Source: Flavobacterium branchiarum (GTDB lineage Bacteria; Bacteroidota; Bacteroidia; Flavobacteriales; Flavobacteriaceae). Taken from it: 64,000 nucleotides of DNA. The stretch lies in contig NZ_JAUFQQ010000005.1 of assembly GCF_030409845.1 (NCBI RefSeq), positions 2,046,001 through 2,110,000 on the forward strand. The letters are read 5' to 3'. This document shows, in pieces, positions 32,767 through 40,410 of the stretch. Every line of letters starts with the position of its first letter. Position 1 is the stretch's first letter. A program made the position numbers and the translations under genes. A model generated the notes under the pieces. It ran no database searches and had not been told where the DNA came from. It was given only the letters and a program-made list of their open reading frames with translations.

Positions 32767-34917
32767 ATGTCTTCAATTAAAATAAAGCAACATGATATTA
32801 AAGATTGTGGTGCGGCTTGTTTGGCTTCTATAGGAAATCATTTCAAAGTCAATCTTCCTATAGCCAGAATTCGTCAGTATGCAAATACCGATAAAAGAGG
32901 TACAAATGTATTAGGTATTATTGAAGCTGCTGAAAAAATGGGTTTTACTGCCAAAGGAGTTAAAGGCGGTATGGATTCTTTAGACAAAATACCACTTCCT
33001 ACTATTGCTCATGTAATTACAAAAGAACAATTGCATCATTATGTAGTTATTTATAAAGTTGAAAAGTTAAAAATAACTGTTATGGATCCTGGCTTAGGAA
33101 AAATGGAAAGTTATACTTTAGAAGACTTTAAAGAAACATGGTCGGGAGTATTAATTCTTTTTGCTCCTAATGACGATTTCAAAACGTACAATGAAAAGAC
33201 TTCTCCTATAATACGTTTTTGGCAATTAATACAGCCACACAAAACGATTTTAATACAAGCATTAGTTGGTGCAATTTTATTTACAGTTTTAGGATTAGCA
33301 ATGTCTATTTACATTCAAAAAATAACTGATTATGTTTTAGTGGATGGTAATAGAAATTTACTCAATTTATTAAGTATCTCTATGATTGCAATAATAGTAT
33401 TGCAAGCCTACATTGGTTCGAAGAAAAGTGTCTTTGTAATGAAAACAGGGCAATTAATAGATGCTAAATTAATACTTGGATATTATAAACATTTGTTTCA
33501 TCTGCCACAGCGCTTTTTTGATACTATGCAAATTGGCGAAATTACATCAAGAATAAATGATGCTGTGAAAATCCGGTCGTTTATAAATGATGTTGCTATC
33601 GAAATGATTGTAAATATTTTTATAGTAATTTTTTCATTTGCACTAATGTTCACGTATTACTGGAAATTGGCTCTAGTTATTTTACTTGTAATTCCTTTTT
33701 ATGTAGCAATCTATTTTGTTCTAAACAAATTCAATAAAAAAGTAGAACGGAATATTATGGAAAATGGTGCTGAACTACAAACGCAATTAGTTGAGAGTGT
33801 TACCCATATAAGAACCGTTAAAGAATTTGGTATTGAAGAATTTTCAAATTTAAAAACGGAGAACAAATTTGTAAAATTACTGTTCACAACATATAAATCA
33901 GGATTGAATAGCATTTTTGCAAATACTTCTACCCAATTTTTGGCTTCTATATTTACTGTTATTCTTATGTGGATTGGCTCAGGCTATGTCATAGATAGAG
34001 CTATTACTCCAGGGGAGTTATTCTCGTTTTATGCTTTAATTGGATATTTTACATCGCCTGTTGCTTCTTTGATAGGCATGAACAAAACGGCTCAAAATGC
34101 TATGATTGTAGCCGATAGACTTTTTGAGATAATGGATTTAGAACGTGAAGAAACAGAAAATAAAATTGAGTTACAAAGAGAAAATATAGGAGATGTAAAA
34201 TTCGAAAATGTTTCTTTTCGCTATGGGTCTCGAGTTGAAGTTTTTAAAAACTTTAATGCTGTATTCAAACAAAATGAAACAACTGCCATTGTTGGTGAAA
34301 GTGGAAGTGGCAAAACTACATTAATCTCCTTGCTCCAAAATTTGTATCCTATAAAAGAAGGGAAAATTTATATTGGAGAATATGACACACAATTTATCCA
34401 TTATCAAAGTTTGAGAAATTATGTAGGTGTAATTCCACAACAGCTTAATTTGTTTTCTGGAAATATCATAGAAAACATTGCCCTAGGAGATTCTTTTCCA
34501 AACATTCAGCGTGTTATAGATTTAGCGAAACAACTAGGAATAACAGAATTTGTAGAAAAATTACCCAATGGTTTTGAAACTCAAATAGGTGAAAATGGGA
34601 CTATGCTTTCCGGCGGACAGAAACAGCGCATTGCCATTGCAAGAGCTTTATATAAAAATCCAGAAATTTTATTAATGGATGAAGCAACGTCATCATTAGA
34701 TACTAACTCTGAAAAAATTGTACAACATGTTATTAATGATTTTAAATCACAAGGAAAAATAGTTATTGTGATTGCTCATAGATTAAGTACGATTGCTAAT
34801 GCCAATACAATTCTAGTTATGAAAGACGGAATTATTGTTGAATCAGGAAATCACAACAGCTTATTAGAATCAAAAGGCGAGTATTATAATCTATGGAACA
34901 AGCAAAATCTATTCTAA
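32767..34917 (+). CDS. C39-peptidase ABC exporter (peptide maturation and export)
   Basis: A 716-residue PCAT-type exporter. An N-terminal C39 cysteine peptidase (1-~135) has C14 in KDCGAACLA, H91 in HHYVV and D107 in MDPG. A six-helix ABC membrane domain follows (about 155-440), and the nucleotide-binding domain is C-terminal: Walker A GESGSGKT near 510, signature LSGGQKQR, Walker B ILLMDEATS, H-loop IAHRLS. The peptidase cleaves leaders after Gly-Gly while the transporter exports the product, exactly matching the four leader peptides upstream. The catalytic Cys is intact, so this is a real peptidase and not a CLD-type pseudo-peptidase. Confidence 0.97.
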   Translation: MSSIKIKQHDIKDCGAACLASIGNHFKVNLPIARIRQYANTDKRGTNVLGIIEAAEKMGFTAKGVKGGMDSLDKIPLPTIAHVITKEQLHHYVVIYKVEKLKITVMDPGLGKMESYTLEDFKETWSGVLILFAPNDDFKTYNEKTSPIIRFWQLIQPHKTILIQALVGAILFTVLGLAMSIYIQKITDYVLVDGNRNLLNLLSISMIAIIVLQAYIGSKKSVFVMKTGQLIDAKLILGYYKHLFHLPQRFFDTMQIGEITSRINDAVKIRSFINDVAIEMIVNIFIVIFSFALMFTYYWKLALVILLVIPFYVAIYFVLNKFNKKVERNIMENGAELQTQLVESVTHIRTVKEFGIEEFSNLKTENKFVKLLFTTYKSGLNSIFANTSTQFLASIFTVILMWIGSGYVIDRAITPGELFSFYALIGYFTSPVASLIGMNKTAQNAMIVADRLFEIMDLEREETENKIELQRENIGDVKFENVSFRYGSRVEVFKNFNAVFKQNETTAIVGESGSGKTTLISLLQNLYPIKEGKIYIGEYDTQFIHYQSLRNYVGVIPQQLNLFSGNIIENIALGDSFPNIQRVIDLAKQLGITEFVEKLPNGFETQIGENGTMLSGGQKQRIAIARALYKNPEILLMDEATSSLDTNSEKIVQHVINDFKSQGKIVIVIAHRLSTIANANTILVMKDGIIVESGNHNSLLESKGEYYNLWNKQNLF

Positions 34918-34955
34918 ACTCTATTACAATTTAGTTGTGGTTTTTTTATCTATTT

Positions 34956-35046
34956 GTTAATAGCCATTGATTTCTCGTAGTGTTCTTTGCTTTTGTTCAA
35001 TCTTAAAGCGAGATATGGCTTATCATGATATTTTTTAAATTTATCA
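34956..35046. repeat. 91-bp direct repeat, right copy
   Basis: Identical over 91 bp to 27743-27833, in the same orientation. It lies right after the exporter gene and just upstream of a decayed leader-peptide gene. In the left copy the same element precedes the HTH-peptide unit, so it appears to be the upstream part of a duplicated unit. Confidence 0.95.
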
Positions 35047-35070
35047 GTTAGCATTTTTAAAATTATAATT

Positions 35071-35253
35071 CTGAATTTTCCAAAGTCAAATTTACTAGAG
35101 CTTAACGCTTAAGAAGTAATAGAGATTAAGGGTGAATATGTTAGAACATGTTTCCTTTTTGAAGGTTGTGCAACTTCTAAATCAACAATAATTCAGCACA
35201 AAACGGAAATAGATATTAATTTTAAGGGACTTGTTAGTATCCTTATGTTTTAA
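35071..35253 (+). pseudogene. Decayed double-glycine leader peptide gene
   Basis: Read from a CTG in place of the ATG, the frame gives LNFPKSNLLELNA-stop-EVIEIKGEYV and continues for 61 codons. NLLELNA/EVIEIKG aligns with LVELNAQEVQEVEGG of peptides 1 and 3: Gln has become a TAA stop and GG has become GE. With no start, an internal stop and no Gly-Gly it cannot yield an exportable peptide. It follows the right 91-bp repeat. Confidence 0.7.
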
Positions 35254-35262
35254 AGTTTTTAA

Positions 35263-35832
35263 ATGAATGTAAAAGCGATAGTAGTAAGTGTGATAATCTT
35301 TGTTTTTAGGATGATTGACTTGGTCACAACAAAATTAGCTTTAAAGAATTTTGAAATGCAAGAACAAAATATAATTGTAAAAATGACTTCTATGAGTATG
35401 GTAACATTTTTTATTTTAGAAACTGTTTTAGCATTTTTTCTTGCGTTACTTTATTTGTATTATTCCCAAAATAGGTCTTTATTTTCTATAAACACATCTA
35501 GTCTGAAAGAGTATATCAGTTTGTATTTTTTTGATAAATCTAAATCTAAAATGAAAGATTGGTTTATTAGTTTAAACTTAAGAAAAACACTTGTTTTGTT
35601 TGGGGCTATTGCTCCTGCTTTTGTAATAACGACAAGTACATTGTTTTCATTAAACAATTACTGGGTCTATCTATTTGATGAAGGAGATGAACTTGCGATT
35701 AAATATTATCGATTATTTAATCGTCTTTATTTGTTTGATTTTATAATTTCTGTTTTTCCGGTTCTTTTTATTCTTGTTTTACTGGTACGAAAAATACGTC
35801 TCGAATACTGGTTTAGCCAGAAGGCTACATGA
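35263..35832 (+). CDS. Island membrane protein of unknown family, copy 2 (189 aa)
   Basis: A 189-residue paralog of the protein at 30.65 kb, with the same four hydrophobic segments. Shared blocks are RMIDLVTTKLALKNFEMQEQ at the N-terminus and RKTLVLFGAIAPAFVITTST, then FSLNNYWVYL in the middle. The gene begins at an ATG 9 bp after the decayed leader-peptide frame. Both copies thus follow decayed or intact peptide genes, which fits immunity or accessory functions. No named family can be assigned with confidence. Confidence 0.65.
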   Translation: MNVKAIVVSVIIFVFRMIDLVTTKLALKNFEMQEQNIIVKMTSMSMVTFFILETVLAFFLALLYLYYSQNRSLFSINTSSLKEYISLYFFDKSKSKMKDWFISLNLRKTLVLFGAIAPAFVITTSTLFSLNNYWVYLFDEGDELAIKYYRLFNRLYLFDFIISVFPVLFILVLLVRKIRLEYWFSQKAT

Positions 35833-35981
35833 AATTGTAAAAGTCAGGATAAATCTAATTTAAGAAACGAAACCTATCAAATGGACTTGTTTTGTAATTA
35901 AAATAGTATATATTTACGGTTAATAGTTTCTATTGATGCTTGTTTGAAGGAAATCTTATAAATAATAAAACGCTACATAAA

Positions 35982-36158
35982 ATGAAAAAAATCCGAATCA
36001 TACTGTACATAATTACTATTGTCTATGGATTATCAATTGCATTTTTTCATATAGACTTTGTATACAAGAAACCTGTTCTTTACTTTTTAATAGGTGCTCT
36101 AATTGTTTTTGATTTAATCATTCCAAATCTTAAGAAAAAGTCGGAGCATGTAGAGTGA
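35982..36158 (+). CDS. Small two-helix membrane protein (58 aa)
   Basis: A 58-residue protein, MKKIRIILYIITIVYGLSIA then FFHIDFVYKKPVLYFLIGAL and IVFDLIIPNLKKKSEHVE. It has two hydrophobic helices joined by a short loop with a Lys-Lys turn, and a basic/acidic tail. The ATG is preferred over a TTG 42 nt upstream. It has no recognisable family. Size and topology resemble many bacteriocin immunity proteins, but this is only a resemblance. Confidence 0.5.
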   Translation: MKKIRIILYIITIVYGLSIAFFHIDFVYKKPVLYFLIGALIVFDLIIPNLKKKSEHVE

Positions 36159-36183
36159 TGAATCATAATTCATATTTGGATGA

Positions 36184-36231
36184 TATTATTTCTGTCCAAT
36201 TTTAGCGGGCGTAAGTATGATAAGTTTGTAA
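36184..36231 (+). pseudogene. Remnant of the HTH gene 3' end (third copy)
   Basis: YYFCPILAGVSMISL-stop aligns with the last residues of the HTH protein (HFDPILLDATMIIL-stop), and the bases after the stop (GAGAACAAAGTCCTTGAAAT) still resemble the spacer that precedes the leader-peptide genes. Only about 16 codons remain. No intact leader peptide follows. Confidence 0.6.
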
Positions 36232-36308
36232 TGAGAACAAAGTCCTTGAAATAATTACGTTGTTGAAATTTAAAAATTACCTTTTAAACTTAGAAATAGT
36301 ATAAAAAC

Positions 36309-36458
36309 ATGAAAAAGCAAAATAGTTTAGAGAAGATAGTCCTTGGGAACAGAGATAAAAAACTATTATTCATAGTGTTATTGTCAATAGCATATCTTTT
36401 TTTTGTTTATTTCCTTGGGAAAATATCAGGAGAATATCTATATCATTTTATTAATTAA
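36309..36458 (+). CDS. Short membrane peptide (49 aa)
   Basis: A 49-residue frame: a charged N-terminus (MKKQNSLEKIVLGNRDKK), one hydrophobic helix (LLFIVLLSIAYLFFVYFLG) and a short tail (KISGEYLYHFIN). It stands where a leader-peptide gene would be expected after the HTH remnant, but it lacks Gly-Gly. It could be an orphan immunity-type peptide. Its function is unknown. Confidence 0.4.
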   Translation: MKKQNSLEKIVLGNRDKKLLFIVLLSIAYLFFVYFLGKISGEYLYHFIN

Positions 36459-36509
36459 TGGCAATAGATAAATAGTTGATTATTTAGATATTAATTATAA
36501 AACCAACCA

Positions 36510-36896
36510 ATGCAAACTAATAAGGACTTAATTCTTAGGAATATTAAAAAACTTTCAGATTTTTTAATGGTATTGACAAAGCAAAAGCCATCAGAAATAG
36601 AAAACATTGTTGATTATATTAATGAATTCAACATAGAAACTTTTAATCTTTCTACAGAATCTCTTTTAGAGAAAGAAACGGCTGAAATATTAGAAATAGT
36701 AGGAAGCAATAATCTGGAAGATATTAAAGATTTTGCGGATTTATTGTTTTTTAATTTCTCACTTGAACATGATAAACCAAAATGGTTGCAACAATCTGAA
36801 AAAATAATTGAACTATATCGTGGTTATGAGAAGCTGTCTCTAGTGTACTCATTTGAAATTCAATCAAAAATCAATATTCTGAAGAAAGATTCTTAA
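36510..36896 (+). CDS. Hypothetical helical protein (128 aa)
   Basis: A 128-residue soluble, acidic, almost entirely helical protein (MQTNKDLILRNIKKLSDFLM at the start, then KQKPSEIENIVDYINEFNIE and AEILEIVGSNNLEDIKDFAD). It has no signal peptide, membrane segment or catalytic motif. I do not recognise the family. It lies inside the island among membrane peptides and may be an accessory or immunity gene. Coding bias looks normal for the region and the start ATG is clear. Confidence 0.6.
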   Translation: MQTNKDLILRNIKKLSDFLMVLTKQKPSEIENIVDYINEFNIETFNLSTESLLEKETAEILEIVGSNNLEDIKDFADLLFFNFSLEHDKPKWLQQSEKIIELYRGYEKLSLVYSFEIQSKINILKKDS

Positions 36897-37061
36897 TTTA
36901 TTGTCTTTTAAAAAGCCTTTAAGCGATTAAATAAAAGGATAATAAATTTTAGATAAGATCATATCATTCAATAGAAGTTAGTGGTTTTCGAAACTTGTAG
37001 TTCAGTAAATCTTAGATAGGGGAATTTACTTTTGAACAGCATATTAATTAAAAATATAATT

Positions 37062-37139
37062 ATGTTATACAAAATTACAATTGATGCGGTCTGTTTTCTT
37101 ATAACATTCGGAATTTATGCAATCTCAATTGCTTTATAA
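37062..37139 (+). CDS. Very short membrane peptide (25 aa), coupled to CPBP copy 2
   Basis: A 25-residue frame (MLYKITIDAVCFLITFGIYA then ISIAL) forms one hydrophobic helix. Its stop overlaps the start of the CPBP gene by one base (TAATG), a sign of translational coupling. It may be a real micropeptide or a leader frame for the CPBP gene. There is nothing else to support it. Confidence 0.35.
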   Translation: MLYKITIDAVCFLITFGIYAISIAL

Positions 37140-37855
37140 TGTCAATTTTGAAGAACTCTTTTTCAAATTACTTAGAGATTAACTTAGAGAATATAAGTTA
37201 CTTCATCTCTAAAATTAAGGAATTGTTATTAGTTTATCTTAAAATGATGCTTGTAATTCTTCTTATCGTATTTTTAATAAATTTTATAGATTTAATCATT
37301 TTTCAGCAATCTAATTTTTCTTTTTTTAAGAGTGTAAAAAAGCTACAAGATTTAAATTTCAATAAATTACCTGTCTTTTTTATTGTCTTTTTGGGGCCTT
37401 TTATGGAGGAAATAATTTTTAGATTGCCCCTAAGATTTAAAAAGAGAAACATTGTTTTATCATTGTCTTTTTTGTCTATTTATTTTGTCGGAGATAAAGT
37501 GGTAGATATTAATGTTTTCAGCTTGTATACTTGGATTAAAATAGTTCCAATTGTTTTTATAATTATCCTTTTCTATACATGTATTAAAGATTCATTACTA
37601 GAATCCATCAATAAGAAGTATTTTAAAACTATTTTTTACTTATTTACGATTTCTTTTGGGTTAATACACATTGTAAACTTTTACAAAATTGTGCCTGTGA
37701 ATTTAGTGTATCTTGCTCCTATATTTGTCTTACCACAAATTACTTTGTCTTTTTTTGTAGCATATTTTAGAATGAAAAACGGTTTTATTTGGGGCTTTTT
37801 TTTGCATTCTTTATACAATTTACCAATTACTCTATTTTATTTTTTAAAGACCTAG
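37139..37855 (+). CDS. CPBP-family intramembrane metalloprotease, copy 2
   Basis: A 238-residue membrane protein with about seven hydrophobic segments. CPBP motifs are present: EExxxR in GPFMEEIIFRLPLRFKKR (E near 86), the His in FGLIHIVNF, and FLHSLYNLP near the C-terminus. It is longer than copy 1 (205 residues) because of an N-terminal helix. It closes the island. As in copy 1, immunity or peptide processing is possible; the family also includes general membrane proteases. Confidence 0.82.
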   Translation: MSILKNSFSNYLEINLENISYFISKIKELLLVYLKMMLVILLIVFLINFIDLIIFQQSNFSFFKSVKKLQDLNFNKLPVFFIVFLGPFMEEIIFRLPLRFKKRNIVLSLSFLSIYFVGDKVVDINVFSLYTWIKIVPIVFIIILFYTCIKDSLLESINKKYFKTIFYLFTISFGLIHIVNFYKIVPVNLVYLAPIFVLPQITLSFFVAYFRMKNGFIWGFFLHSLYNLPITLFYFLKT

Positions 37856-37941
37856 AATTAAATAATGTCATTCGTTTTAAATGCATTGTTTAAACTAGTT
37901 TTGATTAAATTAAATATAGTTTATTTTTATAGAAACCAAAA

Positions 37942-37980
37942 TTATTCAGTTCAGACCCAATAAGCAAAATTGATTTCAGT
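37942..37980 (+). pseudogene. Trace of a second hlyD gene
   Basis: TTCAGTTCAGACCCAATAA matches the start of the intact HlyD gene (TTCAGTTCAGATCCAATAA) at 18 of 19 bases. In frame it reads LFSSDPISKIDFS, compared with MNFSSDPINTLEN. Nothing else of the gene is left before the next housekeeping gene. It suggests that a second exporter cassette once stood here. The match is short, so chance cannot be excluded. Confidence 0.45.
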
Positions 37981-38127
37981 GTTTGCCACGGCAAAAGTTG
38001 TCAGTTTTTAAATGTTTGTTAATTAATAAACATTTGAATTTCTTGTTTTGTCAAGATACTGTAACTTTACTTTTTCGAACGCTATGAAAAGTATTTATAG
38101 TGTAAAAACCATTAAAAGTTACATCTT

Positions 38128-39195
38128 ATGGCATCAGTATTATTTTCTCCACTTACTATAAAAAAAATCACTTTAAAGAACAGAATCGTTATTTCGCCCA
38201 TGTGTCAATACTCAGCTGTTGATGGCTTTGCTAATGATTGGCATTTGGTACATTTAGGAGCTCGTGCCACTGGTGGTTCGGGACTAATCATCCAGGAGGC
38301 AACTGCGGTTTCGCCCGAAGCAAGAATCTCACCTGCAGATTTAGGGTTGTGGAATGATGAGCAAATTGAAAAATTAAAAGTAATTAATCAGTTTATAGTT
38401 TCTCAAAATGCAATTCCAGGAATTCAGATTGCGCACGCAGGAAGAAAAGCAAGTGTTTCTCCTCCTTGGGAAGGAAATAAAAAGCTAGACATCGCTCAAG
38501 GCGGATGGCAAACAGTTGCACCAAGTACCGTTGGTTATCACGATAACGAAACAGCACCAGTAGCATTGGATAAAGCTGGGATTCAAAAAGTAATTAGTGA
38601 TTTTAAAGCTACTACCAAAAGAGCTGTTGTAGCAGGATATCAGGTTTTAGAAATTCATGGAGCACATGGGTATTTGTTACATCAATTTTTGTCACCATTG
38701 TCTAATTTTAGAACAGACGAATATGGAGGGAGTTTTGAAAACAGAATCCGACTTACTCTTGAAATTGTAGATGCAGTTCAATTAGAATGGCCTGCTGATT
38801 TGCCTTTGTTTGTTCGTATTTCGGCAACCGATTGGGCAGAAGGAGGATGGAGTGTCGAAGAATCAGTTCAACTTTCGAAGATTCTAAAAGATAAAGGAGT
38901 AGATGTTGTAGATGTTTCTTCAGGGGGTTTGGTTTCTCACCAAAAAATTACATTAGGTCCCAATTATCAAGTTCCTTTTGCAGAAAGAATTAAAAAAGAA
39001 ACAGGAGTCTTAACAGGTGCAGTTGGTTTAATTACAGAAGCAACTCAAGCTGAAGCTATTTTAAATTCAGGTCAAGCTGATTTGATTTTGTTTGCTCGTG
39101 AATCTCTTCGTGATCCAAATTTAGGATTGCATTTTGCATCGGACTTAAACTCAGATATTCAATGGCCGAAACAATACGAAAGAGCAAAAATCTGA
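38128..39195 (+). CDS. namA: NADH:flavin oxidoreductase, Old Yellow Enzyme family (YqjM/NamA-like)
   Basis: A 355-residue FMN-dependent TIM-barrel oxidoreductase of the YqjM class. Diagnostic features are the N-terminal SPMCQYSA with the redox-tuning Cys, the substrate-binding HGAHGYLLHQFLSPLSNFRT (His-His type) and the FMN phosphate-binding C-terminal region (VGLITEATQAEAIL, then ADLILFARESLRDPNLGLHF). These enzymes reduce activated C=C bonds of enones or nitro compounds using NADPH. It is followed 79 bp later by a Gfo/Idh/MocA oxidoreductase, possibly in the same transcript. The natural substrate is unknown. Confidence 0.92.
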   Translation: MASVLFSPLTIKKITLKNRIVISPMCQYSAVDGFANDWHLVHLGARATGGSGLIIQEATAVSPEARISPADLGLWNDEQIEKLKVINQFIVSQNAIPGIQIAHAGRKASVSPPWEGNKKLDIAQGGWQTVAPSTVGYHDNETAPVALDKAGIQKVISDFKATTKRAVVAGYQVLEIHGAHGYLLHQFLSPLSNFRTDEYGGSFENRIRLTLEIVDAVQLEWPADLPLFVRISATDWAEGGWSVEESVQLSKILKDKGVDVVDVSSGGLVSHQKITLGPNYQVPFAERIKKETGVLTGAVGLITEATQAEAILNSGQADLILFARESLRDPNLGLHFASDLNSDIQWPKQYERAKI

Positions 39196-39274
39196 TAAGT
39201 CACAAGAATCAAAAATAAATTATACCGTTTGAGGATAGTAGTTTGCTCGCTTAACAGTAAAAAAAACAAATACA

Positions 39275-40315
39275 ATGCAAAAAATAAAAACAGCACTATT
39301 ATCATACGGAATGTCGGGAAAAGTTTTTCACGCACCATTTATAGCCATTCATCCCGGATTTGAACTTGTAGGTTCTTGGGAGAGAAGTAAGAAATTAATA
39401 CAAGAAGATTATCCAACAGTTAAAAGTTATCCAACTCTAGAAGATGTTCTTACTGATGATGTTGATTTGGTAATTGTAAATACGCCCGTTGAAACACATT
39501 ATGAATATGCTAAAAAAGTTTTGGAAGCTGGAAAACATGCCATAGTCGAAAAAGCATTTACAACCACAGTAGCTCAGGCACAAGAATTAGCTGATTTAGC
39601 TAAAGCAAAAGGATTAAAATTAGCTGTTTTTCAAAACAGAAGATGGGATAGTGATTTTAAAACCATTCAAAAAGTTGTTAAAGATGGAATTCTAGGAGAT
39701 TTAGTTGAAGCCGAATTTCACTTTGATCGCTATAATCCTTTATTGAGTATTAAAACTCATAAAGAAACAGCCAATTCTGGAGCTGGAATTCTAAAAGATT
39801 TAGGGCCACATTTAATAGATCAAGCGTTGCATTTGTTTGGCTTTCCAAAATCGGTTTTTGCAGATATCAGAACTACACGTGAGAATTCATTAGTAGATGA
39901 TTATATAGACTTGCTTTTATATTACGATGATTTTAGAGTTCGATTGAAAGCGAGTTTCTTTGTTAGAGAAGCTAATCCAGCTTATGTAGTTCATGGAAAG
40001 AAAGGATCATTTTTAAAGCCTCGTGGTGATGTTCAGGAAGATGATTTAAAAGAGGGTAAAATTCCAAATTTAGATTGTTGGGGAACAGAGTCCGAAGATT
40101 TAAAGGGGATTTTGCATACCGAAATTGAGGGTAAAATCGTGAAAGAAAAAATTCCAACATTTCAGGGTAATTATTATGATTTTTTTGATGGAGTTTACTC
40201 ATCGATTATTAATAATACAATAGCGCCCGTAACGGCAGAAGATGGTGTAAAAACAATGAAAATAATCGAAGCTGCTATTGTGAGTAGTGCGCAGCGTGAA
40301 GTTGTCAATTTATAA
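39275..40315 (+). CDS. Gfo/Idh/MocA-family oxidoreductase
   Basis: A 346-residue NAD(P)-dependent oxidoreductase. The N-terminal Rossmann domain carries LLSYGMSGKVFHAPFIAIHP, a dinucleotide loop of the Gfo/Idh type, and EKAFTTTVAQAQELADLAKA, the conserved EKP-like motif here reading EKA. The C-terminal domain has the catalytic-region GAGILKDLGPHLIDQALHLF. The GKVFHAPF segment is typical of the YdgJ/YvaA subgroup of scyllo-inositol-type dehydrogenases. The sugar substrate is not determined by sequence. Confidence 0.9.
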   Translation: MQKIKTALLSYGMSGKVFHAPFIAIHPGFELVGSWERSKKLIQEDYPTVKSYPTLEDVLTDDVDLVIVNTPVETHYEYAKKVLEAGKHAIVEKAFTTTVAQAQELADLAKAKGLKLAVFQNRRWDSDFKTIQKVVKDGILGDLVEAEFHFDRYNPLLSIKTHKETANSGAGILKDLGPHLIDQALHLFGFPKSVFADIRTTRENSLVDDYIDLLLYYDDFRVRLKASFFVREANPAYVVHGKKGSFLKPRGDVQEDDLKEGKIPNLDCWGTESEDLKGILHTEIEGKIVKEKIPTFQGNYYDFFDGVYSSIINNTIAPVTAEDGVKTMKIIEAAIVSSAQREVVNL

Positions 40316-40410
40316 ACAATAACGTTATAATTTATAGGAATTGATTGGGTTGAATTAATCGAATGAATGATTTTCGTAATTTTGCCCAATCAAACCCTAA
40401 ATAATTCATT

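Noticed and set aside
27743..38000. Idea that the peptide island is a CRISPR, prophage or integrated plasmid
   Set aside because: There are no regularly spaced repeats, no integrase, terminase, capsid or replication genes. The 91-bp repeats occur only twice and lie upstream of peptide units.
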